Below, piece by piece: positions 11,826-23,099 of a stretch of DNA of 64,000 bases. This stretch comes from Aquarana catesbeiana (Eukaryota > Chordata > Amphibia > Anura > Ranidae), in assembly GCF_042186555.1 (NCBI RefSeq), contig NC_133332.1:206921609-206985608 (forward strand), written 5' to 3'. Below the pieces are notes generated by a model. The model ran no database searches and was not told the DNA's origin. It saw nothing but the letters and a program-made list of their open reading frames with translations. Made by a program: the position numbers and the translations under genes. Each line of letters starts with the position of its first letter. The first letter of the stretch is position 1.

Positions 11826-12110
11826 CATATAGCACCAACATTTTACACAGTACATTACATATTATTCAGTTAGATCAGTTCCTGCCCTCAAAGAGCTTAC
11901 TATCCTAGGTCCCTACCTTGCATGCATTCATACTAGGGCCAGTTTAGACAGGAATCAACTAACCTACCTGCATGTCTATGGAATGTGTGGATAAACACAC
12001 AGAGAACTTGCCAACTCCATGCAGACAATATCATACCCAAAAATTGAACTGAGGAGCCCAGTGTTGCAAGGCAGAGGTGCTAACCAATAAGACAATGTGA
12101 TGCTCATGAT
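11826..12110 (-). repeat. Degenerate interspersed repeat of V-SINE/L2-tail type
   Basis: Read on the minus strand it contains 'ggttagcacctctgccttgc', a short variant of the head-to-body sequence common in vertebrate V-SINE/L2-related repeats. That is followed by the 'catgcaggtaggtta' and 'gctctttgagggcagg' phrases. It is diverged and partly deleted; family assignment is from memory of the motif, not a search. Confidence 0.5.
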
Positions 12111-12138
12111 TAGTTAGAGGGGATGGGAAGTATTGTTT

Positions 12139-12157
12139 TGGGGGGGGGGGGGGGGGC
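12139..12157. repeat. Poly-G tract
   Basis: An uninterrupted run of about 18 G. Confidence 0.9.
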
Positions 12158-12564
12158 TTGGTCTTTAATTGTATTATTTTTCGGTAAGATGCTCCTACAA
12201 TCATTTGCAAATGGCTAGGCAGCAACAAAGTAGCCAACTTACAAATCCTGTGCCAATGCCTTTACAAAGTATATGTATTGCTGTCTGACACTAAGACTTA
12301 CTGTATATTAGTATATCTGCCTTGTACTCTGTCTAAATATATTGCCGTCACTAGATATCATTCAAGTGGTATAAACCCAAAAGCAGACATGTATTATATT
12401 GCAGTTTACTAATCCTTAGATGTGATAGCTGCATTAGCTTTCTTTTTTAGGCTATCTTTCTTTTATTTTCACTTGGCGATCCAGACAGTATGTGTGTTGT
12501 TTTTCAGCAGAACAAGCTCTTTTGCAGATGTTGCAGTCAGAGGGGCACCCACGCCCAGAATCCT

Positions 12565-13060
12565 GGAGAGGGATGGATGATGCTGGACGTGGATGGGCAT
12601 ACATTGTGGTGAGGGATGTTTGATGCTGAGCGTGGATGGGCATACATTGTGGAGAGGGATGGATGATGCTGGGCGTGAGTGGGGATACATTGTGGAGAGG
12701 AATGGATGATGCTGGGCTTGGATGGGCATACATTGTGGAGAGGGATGGATGATGCTGGGTGTGGATGGGCATACATTGTGGAGAGGGATGGATGATGCTG
12801 GGTGTGGATGGATGATGCTGGGCGTGAGTGGGGATATATTGTGGAGAGGGATGGATGATGCTGGGGGTGAGTGAGGATACATAGTGGAGAGGGATGGATG
12901 ATGCTGGGCGTGAGTGGGGATACATTGTGGAGAGGGATGGATGATGCTGGGGGTGAGTGGGGATACATTGTGGAGAGGGATGGATGATGCTGGGGGTGAG
13001 TGGGGATACATAGTGGAGAGGGATGGATGATGCTGGGCGTGGATGGGCTTAAGTTGTAAG
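12565..13060. repeat. 43-bp minisatellite, about 11 units
   Basis: Units start at 12565, 12608, 12651, 12694, 12737, 12780 and continue to 13019. Each reads approximately 'ggagagggatggatgatgct' followed by a variable half ('ggatgggcata' or 'gagtggggata') and 'cattgt'. One unit near 12800 carries a partial internal duplication. Since 43 is one more than a multiple of three and the minus strand has no stops, long histidine/proline/serine frames exist in all three minus frames; they are artefacts. Confidence 0.95.
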
Positions 13061-13079
13061 AGTGTTAATATAAATGTGG

Positions 13080-13215
13080 GTGCATCGAAGGACTCAGAGG
13101 GCGGATTCGGTGGAATGGCCAGTGGGTGGGACCTGGAGAATGTTGGTGGTCAGGCCCCGGGGGGCGCAGGCCTAAAGCTGTGTAAGGGGCCCCAAAATTT
13201 CTGATGGCTGCCCTG
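13080..13215. repeat. Short repeat ending 'ttctgatggctgccctg'
   Basis: The end resembles 45870-45901 ('ttctaatggcagccctg'), suggesting a dispersed element. Boundaries and class are unclear. Confidence 0.4.
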
Positions 13216-13650
13216 GTGGGATGGGAACTTCCCACACTGCTCCCAGAACAAATCGAGTAGGGCTGAGCCCCACTCAGCCATTTAGAAGAAATACTGTATT
13301 CTACTAAAGAATACAAAGCTTCCTCTGATTAGCTGAGGTGGATAGGCGTGCAGCTGGCATCATAATCTGACTCAGCCAATTCAGCAATAGCATATAAAAC
13401 TTGCTGTGAATGGCTAAGCAGCGGTCAGTATGACTCAATTTTGTTCCCGGAGTGGGACAGAAAGTTGCCACCCTGTCGCCAGAACACAGCGCTGTATACT
13501 GTATGATGTTGAGACTACATGCAGTTTATACTGTATATCGTTGACAGCCACTGCATGTGTTAGTGAAGTAAATAGTTTGTTTGAATCAGCTTTGTCCAAA
13601 TGAACTATTGAAACTTCACTAAAGCATGGAGATCAGCCTTATTTTAAGGT

Positions 13651-14556
13651 TGTGACAGACTCACCCGGGACAGAGACTTTTGAAGAGGACTAGAAGAAAG
13701 CCTTTTACCCACTGACTATGGGCCCTGGCTTTTAAGGGAACACTACTCTTTGGGAGGTGGGTGCCTTGGGGACCTTTGGAGTGGTCTTGATGATATCAAG
13801 TTCATGTCTCCCCAAAACATACAGACTCTGAAAATCTAGGCCCAGATCCCTGTTTAGGGCCTGTTGGAAGGCAACATGTTTTATTTCATAATACAAGATG
13901 TGTTTAAATTTGAAAACTGGATACACAAAGCCTCCACATTCTTGGGGGCTGACTGGAATGTAACAAGTTGCACATCAAATCTTTGTAGAACAAAACCTTG
14001 GCTCCTGACCAACTGGTGTGATAAAATTGAAATCCTTGATTAACACTCTTCAAAGAAAGCCATTGCTGAAGGTGAGCTACAGAAGATCAAAGGACCAACA
14101 GTCAATGAAGATGACCCAGGTCACATAGCGATGATGCATGGACGAATGCTGCCCCTAGAGGCCAATACAGAAATATAATAACTACTTTGATCAGTCAGAA
14201 ACCGAGTTGAGCTGGCAATGGGGTTGGGCCTGAATGGTGTGTGGATGGAATTTAAAAAGTGCACACAGAAGGGAAATTGGCCCTTTCTGCTCCTGACTCG
14301 CATGCCTGATGGCTCTCATTCCGCATTGGATCTCTCTTTTACCATTTTGAGCCCAGCTGACGAGACAATATATAGAGGACTGCCTTGCGTTAAGTATCAT
14401 TGATGTTCTTTTGTTATATGCTCTGTAATATTTTCCTTTAATGTTTTTTATATTAGCATTTCCTATTTTCTTGGGAAATAAATAAGACGTTGTTTTACTA
14501 AACAGTGTGTTTGTTTTCATAGCTAACCTTATATCATTGTACTATCAACCGTAACA
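13651..14556. mobile_element. Possible solo LTR
   Basis: Begins 'tgtgacagac' and ends 'cgtaaca', with an 'aataaataagacg' signal near 14478, as expected for an LTR with a polyadenylation signal. I find no matching target-site duplication, no partner LTR and no internal coding region, so the assignment and the ends are tentative. Confidence 0.35.
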
Positions 14557-14734
14557 TTATCAGAGTTTTAATAGACTAGCTAGCTATAGGAATGGACAAG
14601 TTAATACGTATATGGAATAAATAGAGGGAATCCATAACCACCTGGTCAATATTTATTTTTTATAATTTATTTCAGGGCCTAGCTGCCCCATCACCAGTAA
14701 TGACTGATTTACACTGTGAGACTCATAGCAGATG

Positions 14735-15228
14735 TTAAAGTGATTGTAAAGAAAAAAATAAAAAAATAAAAACATATCATACTTACCTCCACTGTTCAGC
14801 TCGTTTTGCACAGAGTGGCCCCAAACCTGGTCTTCTGGGGTCCCTCGGCGGCTCTCACGGCTCCTCCCCACATCTGATAACCCCCTTGGAGAAGTGCTTC
14901 CCAGAGGGGGTTACCTTGCGGGCACGCTTCATAGTCCAGCATTCGGCGTCCATAGAGGCCGAATGCAGGACTCGGCCCCGCCCCCCGGCGCTTGCATCAT
15001 TGTATTTGATTGACAGCAGTGGGAGCCAATGGCTGCGCTGCTATCAGTCTATCCAATCAACAGCCGAGAACCCCAGGCAGAGAGACAGCGCATCCCCGTG
15101 GGTCAAGTTCAAGGGGTCAGGTAAGTAAAAGGGGGGGGCTGGGGGGCAAGTCACTGACAGGTGTTTTTTCACCTTAATGCATAGGATGCATTAAGGTGAA
15201 AAAACACAAACCTTTACAACCCCTTTAA
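14735..15228. mobile_element. TTAA-flanked MITE ('aaagtggttgtaaa' family), copy A
   Basis: TTAA at 14735-14738 and 15225-15228 bracket an element with inverted ends 'aaagtgattgtaaag' and 'ctttacaacccctt'. Near the right end is a near-perfect hairpin (15164-15204; 19-bp arms, 3-base loop). Related copies occur at about 29690-30158, 30739-31160 and 60354-60742. Confidence 0.8.
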
Positions 15229-15745
15229 TGTAATCAGACTACAGACTACTGAGGTTGTATGAGCTTTGCCTCATAGCCTGTTGTAGATCGTTGCCATGAA
15301 GTCTGTGACTCTTGATTAATCATTAAGCATTGCTTGGATGTGGATTCCATGGTTAATTGTATCACCTATTGTTTGCCCGTCTGCTAGTATTCTGTGCCTC
15401 CACCTAGGCTGGTTTAAGTGACAAGGTAATTAGCTCAAGTTAATTATATCACTGTTAGCTATTAGTTGCTAGAGGTGAATTAGCATAGTTTATGTTGGCT
15501 GTTTCTTGGTTATGTTAATTATATTTCTATATACAATTTCCTTTGCATAAAATAATGTGATCAGCCTCACCTGATTGTGTAGTGTATATATTCTGTGCAA
15601 GCTTTCAATAAACGTTGCCAGTTCTCATCTAAGCTATTGTCGGCTGGTCTTGGATGGTCAGCTATATCAGGTATCTATGTGCAGACTGGAGGAAGCGGTA
15701 TACTGACAGAAGCACTCAAATGGGGTACTGGACGGTTCCATCACA
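15229..15745. mobile_element. Possible solo LTR
   Basis: Begins 'tgtaatcag' directly after the TTAA of the preceding MITE and ends 'ccatcaca'. It contains 'caataaacg' (about 15607) and shares 'agactggaggaagc'-'tatactgacagaa' with the LTR-like insertion at 40066-40797. No coding region accompanies it. Confidence 0.5.
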
Positions 15746-17160
15746 AAGGTTTTCATTTTTAAGTTTTATTTTCTTGAAATTTTAATTTCTCATGCACAGC
15801 TGTTCAGTCCCTTGCATTATAATCCCAGCAGATCCTTCCAAATCTTTCATTTTGTAAATCATACAAATGGTGAATGAGTGACTTGATGGGGTTTACAGCA
15901 AAATGTTGCAGTCCCAATTGACCAGACAATTTGAATTATGTCCTGTTGCTTCACTTCACACCAACACTTCACACCAACACTTAAAAAAAAGAAAATGTGG
16001 AAAGTTTGCGCAGTGTAATCCAACAAACTATAGCTCACTGCAATGCGCTGCCGTGCTTAGAGTTAGACCAAGTTAAGCAATGATAAGAACCACATACGTT
16101 TTAACAATACAGCCTATCGCAGCATGCACAACACATACATTATGTGCATCTTTACACACACCGGCTAGAGTGAATTAATCCTAATAATGATGATACTCTT
16201 TAATAAAAGAGTGGGAAACATGTTATTGGATGGCAGATTCTCAGAATTCACTGAACATTTCATTTTGCTCCTGGACAATGTGGATGAATAATGCAGTGGA
16301 GCTGCAGGTGACAATAACAAATCGCATTAACAATATAAATTACAGTACAGTAGTTTGGGCACTTTTAAAATTGTGATCAGTGGAATTTCTACTTTAAAAT
16401 TTGAAGCCATGACAGGATAGCAGTTAAAAAAAAAATCATATGCTAACTTTTCCAATATAGACTAAACGCAACAGAATTTGTTTACTACCATGCAGTGTCT
16501 GTTGGACATAGCCAATTACAGGCCTCTGTTCTTCATGCCAATCCTGGAAGCCCAGTTTGAGGTTTATTGATTACAGTTAAAAAAATAGAAGAGGCAGATA
16601 TAACGGATCTTTCCTCAGGGTATTCCTGCAGCTAATAAATACATCAAAGCGTGTGAATCCAGATCAAGAGAAGTAATAAATATGTATACATGTGTACACA
16701 ACATACAGCAGAATATAGATCAGGCTGTGCCAGTGCTGGAAAAAAAAATACAATGTTATTGACATTTGTTGAGTATTTATGTTGTATCACTGCTGAATAT
16801 TGCTGGTCGTTGGTAAGGAACGGACATTATGAGAAGACTGTTGAGTAGCTAACAGAAAGAAGAGCAAAGGTTCAATTAATGCTACAAATGATTAATGTGG
16901 CAACAAAATGCACACAACACCTCTTACACACCTCCCTGTAGAGATTGCTGACCTAAATTTCCCAGATTTTATCATCTCTGTCACCTGGAGGAAGGGGGTG
17001 GGGGCTTTCTGAATGTGCTGGTGATTTCTTCTCTAAGCTCACGGGTAAAATATGTCAAAGTGTATTTCTGTCTCAGGGTAAGAAGAAATAGAATCACAAC
17101 CAGAATTTGAGCGTAAACATAGAGTGTTTTTGCGTATCTCTAAGTCAAATCTCCTCTTAG
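15746..17160. other. Unassigned A/T-rich sequence
   Basis: No open frame with recognisable protein, RNA gene or repeat boundary seen. A small direct repeat 'cttcacaccaacacttcaca' lies at about 15953-15978. Confidence 0.4.
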
Positions 17161-17682
17161 CTGTATAGCAGTGGCGGCTTGTGTTTTTTTTTTGGGGGGG
17201 GGGCAGCAACAACCACCCATCCCCTCCAAGCGGCACCCACTCCCCTGCTGTTTGCCGGGTGGTCCGGCACTTACCCCATCGTGATGCAGGGGCTCAGCTC
17301 AGAGTCCTCTCCTCCATGGCGGCTTCCAGCTCCTCCCCTCCTCCTCCTCGGTGTCCAATAGGATCGCCTGTCCTTTCAGGAAATCGGGTGACGTGAGCGG
17401 TGTCAAAACCCTCTTCCTGATTGGCTAGGAGGAGGATCAGTGTTACAACAGTGAATATTGATTCGCTGTTGTAACACCTGGGTGGGCTCGGAGTGCACTC
17501 CCAGCGACCCAAGCCCATCCTATATTGAATCCAATTAGAGCCTCTGGCTCTAATCAGTGCTTCAAAAAAACAGCCCCTCCGCATTGGAATCCATGTGCCG
17601 GTGTCCTGAAAGGGGCCGGACGCATGGACAGGGGGGGCGGCGCCCATGCGCCCTTAATGAACGGGCCGCCCCTGTTGCATAG
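17161..17682. mobile_element. hAT-type MITE with 8-bp target duplication
   Basis: The element spans 17169-17674, with inverted ends 'cagtggcggcttgt' and 'acgggccgcccctg'. The flanking octamers 'ctgtatag' (17161-17168) and 'ttgcatag' (17675-17682) match at 6 of 8 bases, consistent with an 8-bp hAT duplication that has drifted. A 38-bp hairpin sits inside at 17440-17477. It has no transposase. Confidence 0.8.
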
Positions 17683-18406
17683 CATCATAAAAAAAACAGA
17701 ACATGCTGCTAAATAAAAAACATTTGCCTGCCCTTATCACGTCACTACACTGGGTTCTGCTGGGATTGTCTTCCAGATTTGGCCTGAGGAATGAGAGCAC
17801 ACCCAGGGACAGCCAAAAGGTGTATGTAATAAAGAGCGCTTTACATGGTCTGATTTTTTTTTTAATTATTTAGAGAACCTTTACGTGGCCAGCTAGGATG
17901 TTAAGTACAGAAAATACCAAAATATGTTATCTACAGGGGCACAACTAGCCATTTCTTAATGCTGGTGATGTGGTGGACTGGAAGTATAAGGTCCCTTTCA
18001 TGTGGGCTGGAATCAGTTTTTCTCAGCAGGGGATCTGTTCACTGATCTTTCTGAGCTGGACAGAGCTCAGATGACAGGTCCGCGTACACTCTGCTTATGT
18101 AGAGCAGACACAGCCCAACTCTGCTCAATGGGCAGTCAGATGTAAACGGACCAGCTGTCTGTTTACACCCGACTGCTCACCAATCTGATCCCGTCATATG
18201 GAGGGGAATAGATCTTCTTTCATTTGTTGGAAGGGTTCGATCGGGGTCTGCCTGAAAAATGGACTGGCGGACCCGATCGGACCGCTCGTGTGAAAGTGGC
18301 CTTTGTGGGGAGTTATGTTCCCTTTCCTGTATTTCATGGTATAATTAAAGCAGAAATTCCGTAATGAGAAATGCTTAGTCAAAAAATGAAAAATAATTTT
18401 ATATAT
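17683..18406. other. Unassigned sequence
   Basis: No supported feature. A T run lies near 17860. The block 18060-18300 has MITE-like wording ('gatcggaccgctcgtgtgaa') but no boundary I can fix. Confidence 0.35.
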
Positions 18407-19438
18407 TAACCGCTTGCCTGACATTTGTCTCATACATGTAAAAATCAGCGTTTATTTTTTTGCTAGAAAAATAATTAGAACCCCCAAATATTATATTTTC
18501 TAAAAGCAGAGGCCCTGGAAAATAAAATGGTGGTTGTTGCCATTTTTTATGTCATACAATATTCAGCGGTTTACTAAATGCAAAGTTTAGGAAAAAATAT
18601 ACTTTAATGAACTTCAGTGCACACAAACACATGTATTATCCAATGTTTTGGTACAATAAAAAAGATGATGCTATGCCGAGTAAATAGATACCTAACATGT
18701 CACACTTTACAATTGTGCATGCCTGTGGAATAGCTACAAACTACGGTACATTAAATTGTCCATAGATGACACTTTAAAAGTCTTACCAGGTTACCAAATT
18801 AGAGGTAAACAGGAGGTTAAACACTAGAAATATTGTTCTCACGCTGATGTTCATGACAATACCTCACATGTGTTTTTACACTATCTCTTTAATTTTTTGG
18901 ATCAACTTTATTACTTTCACAATACATGAGCAACATCCCTTGTGATACCATGAACAGTGACAGGTACACTTTACTGAGACATCTGGGGTCCATTAAACCC
19001 CAGATCTCTTCTCTGTCATCAAAAGCACCTGTTTAAACCAAGAGACTTTTGATCAGTTACTTTTCAAGCCGGTAACGGCTTGTAAACAACAAACCGAAAT
19101 AGGAAGTGACAAAATCCTCATTGCTTCTGGTTTCATTTGTCAAAGAGGAGGGGCTGGTAAGGGCGTACCCTCTTCTCCTCTGTGTTCAGCCAGCCACACT
19201 GGTGCAATCAGGGAGCCCAGAACCGCTGCACACTAAGAGCTTGGGAGCAGCGGCAGAATGGTGCCCCTTCCACCCCCTGTAGAAGTGATTGGGCTGCTGT
19301 AGAGCCACTCGGATCACTTCTACACTAAAGATTGCAAATTTTGATACCAGGATAACGTAGCCCTGATCCTGGTATCGCCGTTTCCTGACCAGGATGAATA
19401 CTGTATGTACTGTATTACAGCAGTTAGGAATCCATTAA
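18407..19438. mobile_element. TTAA element related to piggyBac 3' modules
   Basis: Starts at TTAA 18407-18410 with 'ccgcttgcctgaca' and ends near TTAA 19435-19438. Its first ~450 bp ('aaaatggtggttgttg', 'aaaaaagatgatgctatgcc', 'cctcacatgtg') match the modules at about 1800-2250 and 21860-22330 in the large elements, and the reversed right half of 33118-34217. Right end is tentative. Confidence 0.6.
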
Positions 19439-20241
19439 ACAATCATACAAAATAAAAATATAACGTAATATAGAAAGCAACTACAACAACACAGCGGTGA
19501 GAGAAAAGCTACAGTATGTGTTGTGTGACAAGGCAAATGTTGAGCATACCAAACTGAGCTTTTGCAGTGACCCGAAGAGGCATGGTAAAAAAAAAAACAA
19601 AAAAACCTGAGACTATTTGTTGTGTACACTGCACAATGTTTCATCATTTTTCTACCCACAAAATATGCCTTAGTTACAGTCTCACAAACAAACAAAATGT
19701 CAAGACAAGGGATCATTTCACTAAATGTGCATATTTGCACGTAGAAGTTTGGGATACAGGGGTGATCTGTGTGTAATAACGGAACAATATGATCGATGAC
19801 TACTTTTTTAGCGAATGTTTTGAGGTCTTCTGTACAAACTTTAGATTAGAAAATATCTCACTGACATTAAAAAATAAAATCGACTGGTTGTCTGTACTCT
19901 TCCATAAAGCCTCATCGTCTTATTTTGTGGTATGATGGCCAATACTGATTAGTGCATAGTATACAATGGCTTCCAATTAAAATGAATAGATGGAAGGAGG
20001 TTTGAAGAGCTACATTATATTCAATTAGCTTAATCCATCCAACGTGCCAAATTCAATCGAGAGAAATGACAGGCAGGGTAATTACCCAGTGTGTAGTGGG
20101 GGAAGAGGCTCTGCTTGCTGCTGACTTGCCAGTATTATCAACACTGCTTCCAAAATGTTCCACAATTTGACTCATACCTTCGATATGTAGCTCATTCCCT
20201 TGGTAGTTGGCAATTTAATAATTTTTCTGGAACTAAAATGT
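19439..20241. other. Unassigned sequence
   Basis: No supported gene or repeat boundary; an A-rich patch is at 19587-19605. Confidence 0.4.
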
Positions 20242-20459
20242 TTAACCACTTCAGCCCTGGACCATTTGGCTGCCTAAAGACCAGAGGACTTTTTACAATT
20301 TGGCACTGCGCTGCTTTAACTGGTAATTGCACGGTCATGCAATGTTGTACCCAAACAAAATTTGCGTCCTTTTTGGGTTTGCGCATATTTATTGGTTTGC
20401 GCAAAAGTTATAGCCTCTACAAACTAGGGTACATTTTTTGGAATTGACGCAGCTTTTAG

Positions 20460-21830
20460 TTTATTACTACCTATCTCATTTCTTGTGGTGCTAAAATGGC
20501 AGTACAGTACAAACCGCCCCCAAATGACCTCATTTTGGAAAGAAGCCACCCCAAGGCAATTGCTGAGAGGCAGGTTGAGCCCATTGAATATTTAATTTTT
20601 TTGTCCCAAGTGATTGAAAAATGACAAAAAAATATATATATATTGCTCATACATGCCATGGTTATATGTGGAATTACACTCCAAAATACATTGTGCTGCT
20701 TCTCCTGAGTACGGGGATACCACATGAGTGACACTTTTTGGGAGCCTAGCCACGTACAGGACCCTGAAAACCAAGCACTGCCTTCAGGATTTCTAAGGGC
20801 GTAAATTTTTGATTTCACTCCTCACTACCTATCACTACCTATCACAGTTTTGAAGGCCATAAAATGCCCAGATAGCACAAAACCCCCCAAATAACACCAT
20901 TTTGGAAAGTAGACACCCCAAGCTATTTGCTGAGAGGCATGTTGAGTCCATGGAATATTTTATATTTTGCCACAAGTTGGGGGAAAATGACAAACTTTTT
21001 TTTTTGCACAAAGTTGTCACTAAATGCCTCTCAACAAATAGCTTTGGGTGTCTACTTTCCAAAATGGGGTAATTTGGGGGGGGGGGGGGGGGTTGTGCCA
21101 TCTGGGCATTCCATGGCCTCCAAAACTGTGATAGGCAGTGAGGAGTGAAATCAAAAATTTACACCCTTAGAAAGACTGAAGGCGGTGCTTGGTTTTCCGG
21201 GGTCCTGTACGCGGCTAGGCTCCCAAAAAGTCTCACACATGTGGTATCCCTGTACTCAGGAGAAGCAACAAAATGTATTTTGGGGTGTAATTTCACATAT
21301 TCCCATGGCATGTTTGAGCAATATATCATTTAGTAACAACTTTCTGTAAAAAAAAAAAAAGAAAAAATATTCCATAAACTTGTGGCAAAATATAAAATAT
21401 TCCATGGACTCAACATGCCTCTCAGAAAATAGCTTGAAGTGTCTTCTTTCCAAAATGGGGTAATTTGGGGGGTAGGGGGTTGTGCTATCTTGACATTTCA
21501 TGGCCTCCGTAACTGTGATAGGTAGTGAGGAAGTGAAATCACCATTTTACGCCCTTAGAAAGCCTGAAGGTGGTGATTGGTTTTTGGGGTCCTGTACGCG
21601 CCTAGGCTCCCAAAAAGTCTCACACATGTGGTGGGAGAAGAATGTATTTTGAGGTGTAATTCCACATATGCCCATGGCATGTTTGAGCAATATATCATTT
21701 AGTGACAACAACAAAAAAATTGTCTTTTTCCCGCAACTTGCCTCTCAGCAAATAGCTTGGGGTGTCTACTTTCCAAAATGGGGTCATTTGATGGGGTTTT
21801 GAACTGTCCTGGCATTTTTTGCACAACATT
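20460..21830. repeat. Tail array of ~380-bp units in the right piggyBac copy
   Basis: The same unit as 2285-3780. 'ggagcctagcc' or its reverse complement occurs at about 20740, 21215 and 21600, and 'cattttggaaagtagac'-type blocks at about 20530, 20900, 21055, 21450 and 21770. Orientation changes within the array, and the unit number differs from the left copy. A G run interrupts it at 21076-21092. Confidence 0.85.
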
Positions 21831-23099
21831 TAGAAGCTTATGTCACATATCACCCACTCTTCTAACCACTTGAAGCCCTTTCTGACACTTTTTGTTTACA
21901 TGAAAAAGTATTTTTTTTTGCGAGAAAATTACTTTGAACCCCAAACATTATATATTTTTTTAAAGCAAAGGCCCTACAGATTAAAATGGTGGGTGTTGCG
22001 TTTTTTTTTTCACACAGTATTTGCGCAGAGATTTTTCAAACACATTTTTTTTTTTTGAAAAAACACACTTTTTAAAATTTTAATGCACTAAAACACATTA
22101 TATTGCCCAAATGTTTGATGTTACAAAAAAAAGATGATCTTAGGCCGAGTACATGGATACCAAACACGACATGCTTTAAAATTGTGCACAAACGTGCAGC
22201 AGCGACAAACTATATACATTTTTAAAAGCATTTAAAAGCCTTTACAGGTTACTACTTTAGATTTACAAAGGAGGTCTACTGCTAAAATTACTGCCCTCGA
22301 TCTGACCTTCGCGGTGATACCTCACATGCATGGTGCAATTGCTGTTTACCTATGATGCCAGACCGACGCTTGCGTTCGCCTTTGCGTGAGAGCAGGGGGA
22401 CAGGGGTGCTTTTTTTTTTTTTTTACCTTTTTTATTTTATTTTTAAACTGTTCCTTTCTTTTTTTTATTGTTTTTATTGTTATCTCAGGGAATGTAAATA
22501 TGTGACAGGTACTCTTTTTTGAAAAAATTGGGGTCTATTAGACCCTAGATCTCTCCTCTGCCATCAAAGCATCTGACCACACCAAGATTGGTGTGATAAC
22601 ATGTTTTCCCAATTTCCCAATGGTGCTGTTTATATCCGGCGAAATCTAAGTCATGAAATGCTCATAGCTTCTGGTTTCTTAGGCCATAGAGATGATTGGA
22701 GCCATTCTGGTCTCTGATCAGCTCTATGGCTAGCTGGCGGAACCACCGGCTGCATTCTCAGGTTCCCTGTTGGGACAGGAGAGCCAGAGAAAACCATGGA
22801 AGACGGTGGGGGGGACGTTGCCTCCCACTGCTTGTAAAAGCAGTCTAGAGGCTAATTAGCCGCTAGGATTGCTTTTACATGAAATCTGACCGCTGACTGA
22901 AAAGAATGATACCAAGATGATACCTAAACCCGCAGGCATCATTCTGGTATGACCACTCAAAGTCCAGCAACATACCAGTACGTTGCTGGTCCTTGTAGGG
23001 CATATATTGTAATCTTTTTTTTTTCATGCAGCCTGTGGGTGGTATGCTCACCATTAGAATACCTCCCTTAATCAACCCACTTCTAATGATGGGCATACA

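Noticed and set aside
12452..13011. Open frames of 143-180 codons on the minus strand
   Set aside because: They are translations of the 43-bp minisatellite in three frames; peptide content is purely repeat-derived.
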